This document shows positions 22,110-33,776 of a DNA stretch of 64,000 nucleotides, piece by piece. Numbering within the stretch: the stretch's first letter is position 1; each line of letters begins with the position of its first letter. Source of the DNA: Prionace glauca (lineage: Eukaryota > Chordata > Chondrichthyes > Carcharhiniformes > Carcharhinidae). Both the position numbers and the translations under genes were made by a program. The DNA is taken from positions 3,450,859-3,514,858 of the forward strand of contig CM075760.1 of the NCBI GenBank assembly GCA_037974335.1. Reading direction: 5' to 3'. Under the pieces are notes generated by a model. The model searched no databases, was not told the DNA's origin, and saw only the letters and a program-made list of their open reading frames with translations.

Positions 22110-22700
22110 AGAGTTATTTATAGACTTATTTTGATTTGATTTGATTGATTTATTGTTGTCACATGAATTCGCATACAATAAAAACATTGTTTCTTGCGTA
22201 CTAAACAGGCAAAGCGTACCGTTCATAGAGAAACGAAAGAGTGCAGAATCAAGTCATACACTTCAAGCTAGGTTGTAGAGAAAGATCAACTTAATGCAGG
22301 GTAAGTCCATTCAAAACTCCGCTGGAGCAGGAAGAAGCTATTCTTGTTGGTACGTGACATCAAACTTTTGTGTATAGTTCTCGACGAATGAAGGTAAAAG
22401 AGAGAATGTCCGAGGTGGGTGATGTCCTTAATTATGTTGGCTTCTTTCCCGAGGCAGCGGGAGTGTAGACAAAGTCAATGGGTGGGAAGCTGGTTTGCAT
22501 GATGGATTGGTCTACATTCATGACCTTTTGTAGCTTCTCGCTGTCTTGGGCAGAGCAGTGGCCATACCAAGTTGTGACACAACCAGAAAGAATGATTTCT
22601 TTGGCGCACCTATAAAAGTTGGTGAGAGTCGTGGCCACATGCTAAATTTTCTTAGTCTTCTGAGAAACTAGAGGGGCTGGTGGGCTTTCTGAATTATGGT
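22110..22700 (-). mobile_element. L2-type LINE 3' end
   Basis: On the minus strand a frame at 22432-22638 reads ILSGCVTTWYGHCS, then LQKVMNVDQSIMQTSFPPID, like the end of L2/Maui-type reverse transcriptases (SCVTVWYGN, LPSLxxIY). The 3' UTR includes AACGGTACGCTTTGCC-type sequence, and the terminus is a run of TTTGATT-like units near 22130. A second, shorter copy lies at 2476-2720. Confidence 0.75.
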
Positions 22701-23009
22701 ACTGGCATAGATGAATGTAGATTTGATGGATCAGAAGTTCTCCTGATGCACTTCGGGGATGCACTGATTCTAATATCTGCCACTGGAAAATTGTTAGAAT
22801 CCAATTAGCATTTTGAAAGTCAAAATGCTAATTTTTGTTGGCACGGCTTAATGAAGGGTGAATCATGTTGGGCTAATTTGCTTGAATCCTACTGTGCTCC
22901 AAATTATCAATGCTCTCGCTCACTTTGGCTGTATTTCATGCATTGTCCCTTCCTTCTTAAATCTAAACACCTTAATTTGTTTGAATACAGGCCCGTGAGT
23001 GTCGCGCTT
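22701..23009. other. Unassigned sequence
   Basis: Nothing recognised between the L2-type element and the Ig-domain remnant. Confidence 0.35.
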
Positions 23010-23298
23010 TGGCATTAATGTGAACTGGGTCACTCAGATCGAGAATAACATTTTCGCGATCACATTATATCGGCCTTATATCGGCAAGTGTATTTCCTCC
23101 ACCTCTGTGATCGATATTCCTGATGGACAATGTGACAGAGTGGGCCCCTGCAGCAGCAGACTGCATATCTGAGTACTTTACTTCTCGTTGCCTGCATAAA
23201 TAAAATGTGACTCTGCGATTCCCTTGGGGACTGGTACAGTTAAACGTGACTTCTCTACCCTGAACTACAATTCTCTGATATCCTTGGTTTGGGGAGAT
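23010..23298 (-). pseudogene. Fc-receptor-like Ig-domain exon remnant (E5)
   Basis: The acceptor AATTACAG precedes an exon reading GREVTFNCTSPQGNRRVTFY and later SVTLSIRNIDHRGGG. The first Ig cysteine (FNC) is present. The second lies in YTCRYKADI, reachable only after a frame slip near 23080, and the following strand (VILDLSDPVH) needs another slip. The CRYKA...LSDPV pattern is typical of FCRL/LILR-type C2 domains. Two frame slips in one exon mark it as a relic. It lies downstream, in transcription order, of four related remnants at 29.8-34.0 kb. Confidence 0.7.
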
Positions 23299-23784
23299 CT
23301 GTAATTGGAAATGAAGAAGTGGTGACAATTAATTCAAAATTCAGTACTAACTCATTTTTGTAAAGCCAATTATTAATAACATGTATTTATCAGTGGGGCA
23401 ATCAGTAAGAATGAAGATTACACCCTTATCGGACAACAAATTTTATGAAATTGGGCACACAAAATGGAAGCAAACTAAAGCTACCCTCAGAGCCCTCCGC
23501 TAAAAAAATCACAAAGTAACAGACACCGATCAGTAGGCAAGAGCATGCTTTTAGAATGCAAATGAGGGCTAGCACACAAGGGAAGTTGGACAAGATGACA
23601 CCGACAGGAACTAACTTAAAAATCACATCGCCACCCCATCAAAATCAGCACTTCTAAACCAGTCAAACAACCCATGGAGACACCGAAAATTAGCATCGTC
23701 AAGGAAACGTCCCTGGCCCCTCAAACCTCTTTTGAGATCAATGACACACCTATGGTTCAAACCCCAGAGATTCTAAACCATTGA
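23299..23784. other. Unassigned sequence
   Basis: Spacer or intron sequence between the Ig-domain remnant and the CR1-A 3' end; nothing recognised. Confidence 0.35.
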
Positions 23785-26700
23785 TAACATAAGAACATAA
23801 GAAATAGGAGCAGGAGTAGGCCATCTAGCCCTTCGAGCCTGCCCCGCCATTCAATAAGACCATGACTGATCTGTCGTGGCTCAGTTCCACCTTTCCGCCC
23901 TCTCCCCCTAACCCTTAATCCCCTCTCTTATCAAAAACCCATCAACCCGCTTCTTAAAAATATTTAGCGAGGCAGCCTCCACCACTTCAACGGGCAAAGA
24001 ATTCCAGAGATTCACCACCCTTTGAGTGAAGAAGTTCCTCCTCAACTCCGTTCTAAACCGCCTCCCTTTTATCTTGAGGCTGTGCCCCCTTGTCCTACTA
24101 TCTTTTTTGAGCGGGAAGAGTCTCTCCACCTCTATCCTATCCATCCCATTCATCATCTTATACGTCTCAATGAGATCTCCCCTCATTCTTCTAAACTCTA
24201 ACGAGTACAAGCCCAGTTTATTCAGCCTCTCCTCATAGCTCAATCCCCTCAACTCCGGTATCAGCCGAGTAAACCTCCTTTGCACTCCCTCCAGGGCCAA
24301 AATATCCTTGCGCAGGTGCGGTGCCCAAAACTACACACAGTACTCCAGCTGCGGCCTCACCAATGCCCTATACAGCTGCAGCAAGACCTCCCTACTTTTA
24401 TATTCAATCCCCTTCGCTATGAAGGCCAGCATCCAATTCGCCTTCCTGACCACCTGCTGCACCTGCAAGCTGGGTTTTTGCGACTCATGCACAAGGACCC
24501 CGAGGTCCCTCTGCGCCGTCGCCTGCTGCAGTTTTTCGCCACGTAAGTAATAGTCCTTCCTACCATTCTTCCTACCAAAGTGGACCACCTCACACTTGCC
24601 AACATTAAATTCCATTTGCCATTTCCTGGCCCATTCGTCCAGCCTATCTAGATCCTTCTGCAGACTCTCCATACCCTCCGCACAATTTGCCTTTCCTCCA
24701 ATCTTGGTGTCATCAGCAAATTTCGACACCCTGCACTCGGTTCCCTCCTCTACATCATCTATATAAATGGTAAATAGTTGAGGCCCCAGCACCGACCCCC
24801 GGGGCACCCCACTAGTCACCAACCGCCAATCCGAATAGCATCCATTGACCCCCACTCTCTGCCTCCTATTTGACAACCAATCCTCTATCCACGCTAACAC
24901 CCTACCCCCAACTCCATGTCCCCTGACCTTCTGCAATAACCTCTTGTGAGGTACCTTGTCAAACGCCTTCTGAAAATCCAGAAAGACCACATCCACCGGC
25001 TCTCCTCTATCCACTGCCCTGGACACATCCTCATAGAACTCCAGGAAATGTGTCAGACACGACTTCCCTTTAATGAAACCGTGTTGCGTCCGCCCTATCA
25101 AGCAATTCCCTTCAAGATGCCTCGCAATTTCCTCCTTAATGACGGATTCTAACATTTTACCTACCATAGACGTTAAACTAACCGGCCTATAATTCCCCGC
25201 CTTTTGCCTGGCACCCTTCTTAAACAACGGCGTAACATTAGCCGTTTTCCAATCTTCCGGCACTTCCCCGGAATCCAGCGACGTCTGGAAAATAACCACC
25301 AAGGCATCCACTATAACCTCCGCCATTTCTTTCAGAACCCTCGGATGCATTCCATCCGGTCCTGGGGACTTGTCCACAATCAGCCCCTCCAGTCTGTCGA
25401 GCACCACCTCTCTAGTAACAGTAATGTCATTAAGACCCTCCATTCCTACCACCTTTCCATCGCTAACACCCGGCAAATTATTCACGTCCTCCTCCGTGAA
25501 GACAGAAACAAAAAAGTTATTCAAGACCTCAGTCATATCCCCATCCCCTACCACTAGCTCCCCTTTCTCATCCTCTAAAGGACCAACGTTCACGCTAGCC
25601 AGCCTCTTCCTTTTTGTATATTTATAAAAACTCTTGCTATCCTTTTTTATATTAAGTGCTAGCCCAGCCTCATAGCTTCTCCTACCCTCCTTTATCAACT
25701 TCTTTGTCAATCTTTGTTGACATTTAAACCTTTCCCAATCCTCTTCTCGCCCACTGCTCTTACCTACTCTAAATTCCTCCGCTTTTAATTTAACACTTTC
25801 CTTCACCTCCTTCGTTATCCACGGCTTATTACCTCTCCTCCTACTGTCCTTTTTAACCATCGGAATAAATTTCTGCTGAGCACCAAGAAGGATCTCCTTA
25901 AAGATCCTCCACTGCTCCTCAGCAGACCTACTTTCCAACGCACTCCCCCAGTCCACATTCGCCAATTCTTCTCTCATCCTACCATACTCCCCTCTATTCA
26001 AACAAAGGACGTGTGTCCGGGAACCCACTTTCTCCTCCTCCATCTGCACCAGAAACTCCACCATACAATGATCACTCTCTCCAAGAGGATCCTTCACCGC
26101 AAGGTCCCTAATTCTACCCGCCTCATTACATAGCACCAGATCTAAGATAGCTCGCTCCCTCGTCGGCTCCAACACCCACTGTTCAAGGAAATTATCCCTG
26201 CAGCATTCCAAGAACTCCTCCTCGAGCCCACCTCGTCCAACATGGGTCGACCAATCAATATGCAGATTGACATATCCCATAACTACTGCCGTCCCATTCC
26301 TGCACGCCGCACTTATTTGCACGTTAACAGCCCGCCCCACCTCCAGATCATTATTCGGGGCCCTATAGATGACATCCACCAGCGTCTTCCTCCCTTTGCT
26401 GTTCCTAATCTCCACCCACAACGATTCAACTTTCTGCTCTTTGGCTCCAATATCGTCCCTTGCTACCACCTTGATACTATCCTTAATCAGCAGAGCTACG
26501 CCACCCCCTCTTTCCTCCTGGCTATCCTTCCTAAACACTTGATAGCCCTGTATATTCATCTCCCAGTCCCTGTTACCTTGCAGCCACGTCTCTGTAATGG
26601 CCACCAGATCGTATCCATTTGTGTCGATCTGCGCCACCAACTCATCCACTTTATTCCGAATGCTTCGTGCATTCAGATAAAGCGCTTTCATCCCAGCCTT

Positions 26701-26970
26701 CAGCTGGACCCTATTTGCCGTAACGCCACCAACTGGGACATCCTTGGCCTCTTCCCTTACCTGTACCCTATCCTTAACTTTAGACCTCGTAGCATCACCT
26801 ACCCTCGCACCCTCCCCCCTCCCCCTAATTAGTTTAAAGCCCTGTCTACAGTCCTCTTTACTCGATTCGCCAACACTCTGGTCCCAGCACGATTCAGACC
26901 AACCCCATCCCGCCCGTACAAGTCCCACCTACCCCAATACTGGTGCCAATGCCCCATAAATTCGAACCCA
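23785..26970 (-). mobile_element. CR1-A LINE, nearly complete ORF2
   Basis: The largest and best-kept LINE here. On the minus strand one frame runs from 26928 to 23908, interrupted only by a TAG at 24331-24333 that stands where relatives have CAG (Gln). An endonuclease domain comes first (ALYLNARSIRNKVDELV, ITETWL, IYRAPNN, ESDHCMVEF). The reverse transcriptase follows (DKSPGPDGMHPRVLKE, NYRPVSLTSMVGKML, QLFTIYIDD, SKFADDTK). The endonuclease GDFN motif reads GYVN, so a catalytic Asp is replaced by Tyr. A one-base loss near the C-terminus changes the last residues. No ORF1 is seen upstream. The 3' end carries TTCTTATG repeats at about 23785-23800. Confidence 0.95.
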
Positions 26971-29104
26971 ATCAGACAAAATCAGATAACCAATCAGACA
27001 AAAACGATTAACACTTAAAACAATTGCTCCAACACTCAAAAACATCGAGACAGGATGGCTGAAGTCAAATACTGTAAATAAAGGATTCGCATTTGAAACG
27101 CGAAATTCAGGTATAACTGTAGCCCGTTGTGGCGGAGTCTTTAGAGCGCTTTCGGGACAGTCCGATTGTATGTCCTGACTGTGCTTCTCCGTCGACGTAA
27201 AAGAAAATAAAGCTGTGCCGTTATTAAACTTCACACTGAGTCCGTAGTGGTCGTTTCGCCCATTCGCGCGAACAACACAAAGCCAGGGAGTACACGGGGC
27301 ATTTAACCGGCTTGTAAGCAAACATCGGGAACACATTTCCTTACATCCTTATTACAAAGAGTGTAGATTAGCTTTAACCGAGGGAGATGTGAAGGGGATG
27401 CGTTTATTTGTAACAATGTGGACAAATAATATCAACAAACATGTCCAATTGCAACGAGGGTGCGGGAAGGCAGGAACTTGGTGTGTGTGTGTACACAAAT
27501 CTTTGATGCTGGGAAGAGGATATGAGAATATTGGCATGCGTTTTATCAATAAATACTCTGACTTTCGATAAAACAGTACGATTAATGTTATAGCGGGAGA
27601 AAATGTTGGGATTGTTCGAGTCAGAGTCCAGACTATCAGGGGAAATTTCATGAATATATTCAAAATCACGAAGAATCTTTTAAAACTAGTAAACGGAGAG
27701 CAGTCGTTTCGAGTGGCATAAGTGTTGATAACATTTACATGGAAACTGTACACTGTAAAGAACCAGAATTAAACACATTCTTGTTCAGTTTTCATAACGC
27801 AAAATGCATTGAATGGATTGAAGGTGGAAGCAAGTTCCTCAGTTACATTGGCAATGGGATTTTTCGAACGGCTTGCAGCCAAAAACGCTGCAGAAATTTT
27901 GGGTTGAAGCCTGAGGATGAGGCCAAGTTTACAGTTCTGACACAAAAATGGCATCTTCACCGTGGAGGGAATGAGTCATTTCTCTGTTGCGTCGCTCTAG
28001 AGGTTCAGCATGAATGATGATGCTGCCATTCATTTGTCAAAGTCTGTCCAGGAGTCACCAGTACCCACAATAATACAGCTCTGATCCAATTTCTGTAAAC
28101 ATTAAACAGCATTTAGTGTTAAAACTTTGCTGACCTTTCTGAAAATGTGATACATGTTAAATAGACATTGCTGTCTCCCTTCATTCACTTGCAATCGCAG
28201 GCTTACTGAGTTGAGACACTAACTGCCTCCAATTGACGAAGGTTACCGCCCTCCGTGGTCCGTCCTTTCGCAGGATGTGATCCATCATATAATAGTTTAA
28301 TCCGAGTGGAGCTGCTGATTATCTTTGTAAAAGAATATTTAACCAGGATGCTCTCTACTCAATGTGCAACTAATGGTGAATGTATTTCCCTCTCAGTAGA
28401 CACCGGCGTGTTAATGAAGATATATCCTGGGCTGCGTGAGCTGAACTGTGAGGAAACTATATTGATATATTGGTTTAAATATAGACTGAAATTTTCGCCA
28501 TTCAGCTCTGTTATTTTAAATGTGGAATTCTGGCAGGGAGAGTTCTGATTGGATTCCGTAATTGTTCTGATTCCGGAATTGTTGACGGAATGATACTTCA
28601 GTGTCAGAGCCAAAACATCACAGGAGTGCATATCTGGCAAGCGGGAATGTTGTTTGTCTTAATACCGCACACCCTGTCGAGTAATGCTTAGTCTATACTT
28701 CCGGTGTAAAATACTGGCTTCTGCATTAAAATAATCACAAATAGAATCACGAGAATCCGATCTGGTAATGGTGAGAACTGAAAGTGTGTAAACCGCAGGA
28801 GGGATTAAACAAACCAAGAGACCTTTCTCTCGGAAAGTTAATTCTGACCGGGGGACTGATATTTTAACGTTATTGCATGGCAACCCACAGGGTAATATTT
28901 CTACCAGACAGAGAACCCAGAAAAAAGAGTCTCCGGTGAGAAGAGGGGGAGTTGGGAGTACAAGCGCGGGAATTACTAGGAGACTTAAGCTCAATGATGT
29001 AAGGAGGAATGAAAGGTGGGGAGGATGTGTCTCTCATTGTCAATGGAAATGTGTTGAGATAAATGAAGAGGTGAGGGGCGATGGGTAGTAGATGACAGTT
29101 GGAC
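26971..29104. other. Unassigned sequence, about 2.1 kb
   Basis: No gene, RNA or known repeat recognised on either strand. It probably represents intron or intergenic sequence of the decayed Fc-receptor-like locus. Open frames of up to 135 codons are present, but none shows a domain. Confidence 0.35.
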
Positions 29105-29400
29105 ATGTCACTGGGATGGACTGAGGTTAGAATCATTGTGCCGTGCAGCGCAGAAGGAGGGCAGGCCATATCCCCATAACCCGATGCATTCACCCACGCT
29201 GGTTCCCCATGCACTAAATGGGACTTTAGCATGGCCAACCCATCTACTAACATGCACGTTTGGATTGTGGGAGGAAAGAGTGGCACCCAGAGGAAACACG
29301 CAGACACGAGGAGAACGTGTAAATTCCACGAACCTATGGTGACCCAAGCCGGGAATCAAAACTGAGGCCCTGGCGCTGTGAGGCAGCAATGCTAACACAA
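29105..29400 (-). mobile_element. tRNA-type SINE
   Basis: Minus-orientation copy: GTGCAGCGCAGAAGGAGGGC (3' side), TGGATTGTGGGAGGAAAGAG, and GCGCTGTGAGGCAGCAATGC (tRNA-like head). Moderately drifted. Confidence 0.85.
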
Positions 29401-29790
29401 TATATGTCGCCCTTTTATTTTCTACATGGGCAAGTAGCAGAGAGATGTCTACATTGTCTTGAGCGTTGTGCACAGATGATTGGGTGATCTCATCTTTTTT
29501 TTCATCCCATGTTGTGTGGATTGGGTCTGGGGGGAACAATATGTGTGCCTAAAGGCCAGTTTCTGTAGTGTTCTAAATTCAAAATTTTATTTGTTTGTAG
29601 TTTTGTCCACTTTCTGCACAACGAATTCACAACAAATCCCTTTATTATAGAGATCACATCAGCAGCTGAGCACAGGCCGTTATTGAGATATCGAAAGTCT
29701 CTTACACTTAAATAAATCTGGATCTCTGCAAAAAAAAGAAAAAAATCAGGATTATGACACAGATGTGAACAATTTATGTTACCCTTTACC
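29401..29790. other. Unassigned sequence
   Basis: Short spacer between a SINE and exon remnant E4; nothing recognised. Confidence 0.35.
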
Positions 29791-30082
29791 CAACGACAAT
29801 AGTGACAGACATAGTCTCGCTGAGTGGGGATTCCTACTGCCAACCATGAGCCCAGGCTTCATATTTACATCGATACTGCCCTGCTCGGTTTGCGTTGGCC
29901 TCAGTGAATGTTCCAATGTTGTCCTTTGTGATGTCTTGACTGGAGACAAGCCTTCTGTCCCCGCCGGCAATACAGCAACTTCTCCCAGTAGAATCTCCTT
30001 GAACAGCTCAAGTATTGGTGACCCTCCCTCCTACAACATTCATTCAATTGATCAACTGATATCGCTGGGAGTATTGGCAGGG
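29791..30082 (-). pseudogene. Fc-receptor-like Ig-domain exon remnant (E4)
   Basis: Bounded by an acceptor ACAACAG and a donor GG|GTAAAG. The second half reads RLVSSQDITKDNIGTFTEAN, then GQYRCKYEAWAHGW, a textbook FCRL/LILR C2-domain ending, and SPLSETMSVTIVV. A TAG follows HGWQ. A TGA stands where the first Ig cysteine is expected. The remnant is closely related to E2 at 32500-32759. Confidence 0.75.
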
Positions 30083-30240
30083 CTGTTGTAGAGTAAATTG
30101 AAAGATTAATTAGCATTGATCTGCATTTATGTAAAAAAAAAAGATGTGGGGGTACTACAGCTGGCGGATGATTCATGAGCACGCAATGTGCACTAAAGAG
30201 GATCAATTTCACTCCTACACCTTTTCATGCCATAAACTGT
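30083..30240. other. Intron-like spacer
   Basis: Short AT-rich sequence between exon remnant E4 and a SINE. Confidence 0.3.
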
Positions 30241-30350
30241 CATTGTCGAGTGGCACTTGACCCAGTGGTTAGCATTGCTGCTTCACAGCGCCAAGATCCA
30301 GGTTCGATACCGGCTTGGGCCGCTGTCAGTGTGGAGTTTCGACGTTGTAT

Positions 30351-30726
30351 AAGATGATGAAAGGGATGGATAGGGTAGAGGTGGAGAGGTTCTTCCCGCT
30401 CAGAAAGGATAGCAGGACTAGAGGGCACCGCCCCAAGGTAAGGGGGGGGGGCAGTTTAGAACAGAGTTGAGGAGGAACTTCTTCACTCAAAGGGTGGTGA
30501 ACCTCTGGAATTGTCTGCCCGTTGAAGTGGTGGAGTCTGCCTCGCTAAATATATTTAAGACGTGGGTAGATAGGTTTTTGGTAGGCAAGGGGATTAAGGG
30601 TTATGGGGAGAAAGCGGGAAAGTGGAACTGAGCCAGTTCAGATCAGCCATGATCTTATTGAATGGCGGGGCAGGCTCGAAGGCCTAGATGGCCTACTCCT
30701 GCTCCTATTTCTTATGTTCTTATGTT
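30351..30726 (+). mobile_element. CR1-A LINE 3' end, first insertion into the SINE
   Basis: A 5'-truncated copy starting at GTATAAGATGATGAAAGG. It includes FFTQRVVNLWNCLPVEVV-like coding sequence, AATGGCGGGGCAGGCTCGAA and tail repeats TTCTTATG up to 30726. Confidence 0.92.
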
Positions 30727-30780
30727 CAACCCACGTGCGTGGGTTTTCTCCCAATACTTTGCTTTCCTCCCACAGGAGGA

Positions 30781-31048
30781 AACTTGAGGAGGAACTTCTT
30801 CACTCAAAGGGTGGTGAATGTCTGGAATTCTCTGCCCATTGAGGTGGTGGAGGCTGCCTCGCTAAATATTTTTAAGACGCGGGTTGATGGGTTTTTGATA
30901 AGCGAGGGGATTAAGGGTTATGGGGAGAGGGCGGGAATGCGGAACTGAGCCACGACAGATCAGCCATGATCTTATTGAATGGCGGGGCAGGCTCGAGGGG
31001 CTAGATGGCCTACTCCTGCTCCTATTTCTTATGTTTCTTACGTTTCAC
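30781..31048 (+). mobile_element. CR1-A LINE 3' end, second insertion into the SINE
   Basis: A very short copy (ELRRNFFTQRVVN-like to the tail). CACAG flanks it on both sides (30776-30780 and about 31047-31051), a possible target-site duplication. Confidence 0.9.
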
Positions 31049-31265
31049 AGTACAAAGCTGTGCGGGTTAAGTGGATTAAACATGATAAATTGCCACTTAG
31101 CGTCAAGAAGACTAGCTAGTGTAAAAGCGTAGAGTTACTGGGATAAGATATGGGTGGGATCGTGGTCGGCGCAGACTCACTGAGCCGAATGGTCTCCTTC
31201 ACTGAAGGATTCTATGATTTTATGAACGAAATTGGAAGTTTGGTGTGAAAGGTTTTGAAACTTAC

Positions 31266-31575
31266 CGATTGCTCTCACCCTGCCCGTTTCACTTCTCTCT
31301 GAGATAATCTCCCGCTGTGGAGCCATCATTTTGAAAGCACAGGAGAAAAATGATGACCCAATGCCTAATGAGTTATAGATGGCAAATGTGACCCTGGATT
31401 GCTCTGAGTTAGATGTTCCTGTTTTGATTGGTTGATTTTGTCCTCTTCTGTACCAATAAAAACTGCTCCACGAATATGAGATTGTGCCTCAAAAGTCATA
31501 TCCATCGTTTCTCGTTCAAAAAATACTTTATTTGGATTGTTAACTTCTATTGTCAGTTTGTCGGGGAAATGTTAG
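31266..31575 (-). pseudogene. Fc-receptor-like Ig-domain exon remnant (E3)
   Basis: The frame reads LTIEVNNPNKVFFERETMDM, then TFEAQSHIRGAVF; after a one-base loss it continues FYWYRRGQNQPIKTGTSN and SRVTFAIYNSLG, GSSFFSCAFKM. The first Ig cysteine is replaced by Phe (TTT for TGT); the second is present (FSC). The donor CG|GTAAG is intact, but the expected acceptor AG is gone (ACATTTCC in place of ACAGGGAC). The remnant is a duplicate of E1 at 32976-33986. Confidence 0.75.
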
Positions 31576-32499
31576 AAAGGAATCGCGTTCATATTTAACA
31601 CACTGTTACACACAGGGGTGAATGTAACCTCATATTTTGAGTGGGAACACGTTGATATGTGTTTGCCCGTCATTTTTATCCACAATTCACCCATCCCTCC
31701 TTCACCACTTCCCCCATCCAGCATACATACAAATTCCCATCCGCCATTCTTTCCTATTCGATCAATGGGCTAGCATGGTGATATGGCTATTCTTCACATT
31801 TTGCCAGATTTCTGGCAAGTTCTGTGACATTTATAGCCCACGAATCCTTAAGATGTTGATATAGGTGTGAAGGAACGTGAGCAGATGATAGAGCAACAAT
31901 GGTCGAAAATTGACAGGCACACATTTCCAATCAAAGGGAAACAGCGAACGTTGACCAGAAAGGGTTATTTTACGGCAATCATAGGGGCTTACAAGGGTTG
32001 ATCATTTTGGAACGTGATTCCAATACCACGCAAGGTACCACCAAAAAATGACAAGTCACTAATCTTTAACAAAAGATTTCAGAGTATATGGGAATTACAA
32101 TGAGGCGGTGGGAGAAGCCATAAATGTTATGCCAGAGGGTTGGTGCTAACAGGAATAGCAGAAACGCATTTGAGGAGCGGGTATCTATAAGGAAGAGATA
32201 GAAGATTTTTGGAACAATGTGGGGATATGAAGACAGAAAGTCAGGCTGGATGAGTGCTGTTCCCCGCAGATATGGCGACCGGTCTCCTTCTACGCTGAGA
32301 AGTTTCACTGCAACAGTTTCACTATAAGAGTGTAACATACCAACACAGGCCTGGTGGGTTGAAGGGCCAGTTCTTGCGCTGATTTTTTTTTTTGCCTTTC
32401 CCTGGGATATCTGCACATTGAAGCACGAACAAGCTCATTCAAATCTCTCAAAGGTAAATTTCTCAACCATATTACCAATCGCTGTTCCTCTTTATTCAC
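31576..32499. other. Unassigned sequence between Ig-domain remnants
   Basis: About 0.9 kb of probable intron; no exon or repeat recognised. Confidence 0.35.
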
Positions 32500-32759
32500 C
32501 TATTATAGTGAGAGTCAGAGTGTCGCTGAACGGGATTCCAACCACGGACAGTCCTCCTTGGTTTGCACTGGTCACAATGAATGTTCCAATGTTTCTTTGG
32601 TGATGATTTACTTGGAGTCCAGCCTTCTGTCTCCTCTCAGAAAAGAGAAACTTCCCTCTGGAGAATCTGCCGTCACAGGCAGATAATGATGACTGCCTCT
32701 CCTGCAACATTCACCCCGTTCCATTGTTCAAGTGATATCACTGGAACTATTGGCTGATC
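32500..32759 (-). pseudogene. Fc-receptor-like Ig-domain exon remnant (E2)
   Basis: The acceptor ACAATAG and the donor ATAG|GTGAAT are intact. The start reads QPIVPVISLEQWNGVNVAGE, then AVIIICL with the first cysteine. A frame slip follows near 32662, then RGDRRLDSK and a stop. The part carrying the CKYEA block seen in E4 is deleted. The end reads FSDTLTLTII. Clearly a duplicate of E4. Confidence 0.7.
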
Positions 32760-32975
32760 TATTGTAGTATAAATGGAAATAATAATTAACGCTCATCTGT
32801 GATTTATGTGCTGCTTTTTTTTGCAAAAAAAGATATGCAATCCTATAAATAGCAAACAATTCATTCCTACCCAATTTCCACTCCAGAGAATCGATTCCAC
32901 TCCAGTATGTTTTCATGTCATGAGCTGCATTGAATGGTACTGGACGTTTTTGGAGTGAAACGTTTTGAAGCTTAT
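32760..32975. other. Short intron-like spacer
   Basis: AT-rich sequence between remnants E2 and E1; nothing else recognised. Confidence 0.3.
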
Positions 32976-33103
32976 CCATTATCGTCAACTGGACTTTATC
33001 ACTTCGCTCTGAGATTATCTCCCCCTGAGACACCATCTTTTTATAAGTATTGGAGAATAACTATGACCCGAAGCCCAATGGGTTTATGGTGGTAAATATA
33101 ATT

Positions 33104-33776
33104 CATAAGAACACAAGAAATAGGAGCAGGAGTAGGCCATCTAGCCCTTCGAGCCTGCCCCGCCATTCAATAAGATCATGGCTGATCTGAAGTCCAAAGA
33201 TGTGCGGGTTAGGTTCATTGGCTATGCTAAAATTGCCCCTTAGTGTCCTGGGATGTGTAGGTTAGAGGGATTAGCAGGTAAATGTGTAGGGATATGGGGA
33301 TAGGGTCTGGGTGGGATTGTGTTCGGTGCAGACTCGATGGGCCGAAGGGCCTGTTTCTGCACTGTAGGGTTCTAGGGTTCTATGATGAAGTGGATCAGTT
33401 CCACTTTCCCGCTCTCTCCCCATAACCCTTAATTCCCTTGTCTGTCAAAAACCTATCTACCCGTGACTTAAATATATTTAGCGAGGCAGCCTCCACCACT
33501 TCAACGGGCAGAGAATTCCAGAGATTCACCACCTTTTGAGTGAAGAAGTTCCTCCTCAACTCCGATATAAACTGCACCACCTCCCCCCCCCCCCCCACCC
33601 CCTCCTATCTTGAGGCTGTGCCCTCTAGTTCTGCTATCCTTTCTAAGCGGGAAGAATCTCTCTACCTCTACCCTATCCATCCCCTTCATTATCTTATACG
33701 TCTCTTTAAGATCCCCCCTCATCCTTCTAAACTCCAACGAGTACAGACCCAGTCTACTTAGTCTCTCTTCATAGTC
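33104..33776 (-). mobile_element. CR1-A LINE 3' end inside exon remnant E1
   Basis: Minus-orientation copy. The 3' tail and UTR (TAAGAACACAAGAAATAGGA, CCCTTCGAGCCTGCCCCGCC) are at 33104-33187. Coding sequence (FFTQKVVNLWNSLPVEVVEA, RRMRGDLKETYKIMKGMD) runs up to about 33776. A poly-C run at 33582-33596 lies in the coding part. A SINE interrupts the 3' UTR. Confidence 0.9.
33194..33385 (+). mobile_element. 5'-truncated SINE inside the CR1-A 3' UTR
   Basis: Only the 3' half of the SINE is present, from CCAAAGATGTGCGGGTTAGG to TAGGGTTCTAGGGTTCTATG. TGAAGT occurs at both edges (33188-33193 and 33386-33391), a short target-site duplication. Confidence 0.85.

Larger units (their letters stand above)
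30241..31224 (+). mobile_element. tRNA-type SINE split by two CR1-A insertions
   Basis: Three SINE pieces lie in order. 30241-30350 is the head (AGTGGTTAGCATTGCTGCTT, GGTTCGATACC B box, GTGTGGAGTTT). 30727-30780 is the middle (GCGTGGGTTTTCTCC, TTTCCTCCCACAG). 31044-31224 is the 3' part (AAGCTGTGCGGGTTAAGTGG, GAGCCGAATGGTCTC, GATTCTATGATTTTATG). The two gaps are filled by separate CR1-A 3' ends. Confidence 0.88.

Noticed and set aside
25204-26832. Plus-strand open frames over 23.8-27 kb
   Set aside because: They are opposite-strand shadows of the CR1-A ORF2.
28020-28110. Minus-strand words resembling the YYC end of an Ig V segment
   Set aside because: No framework 1-3, no recombination signal and a stop close by; too weak for a V segment.
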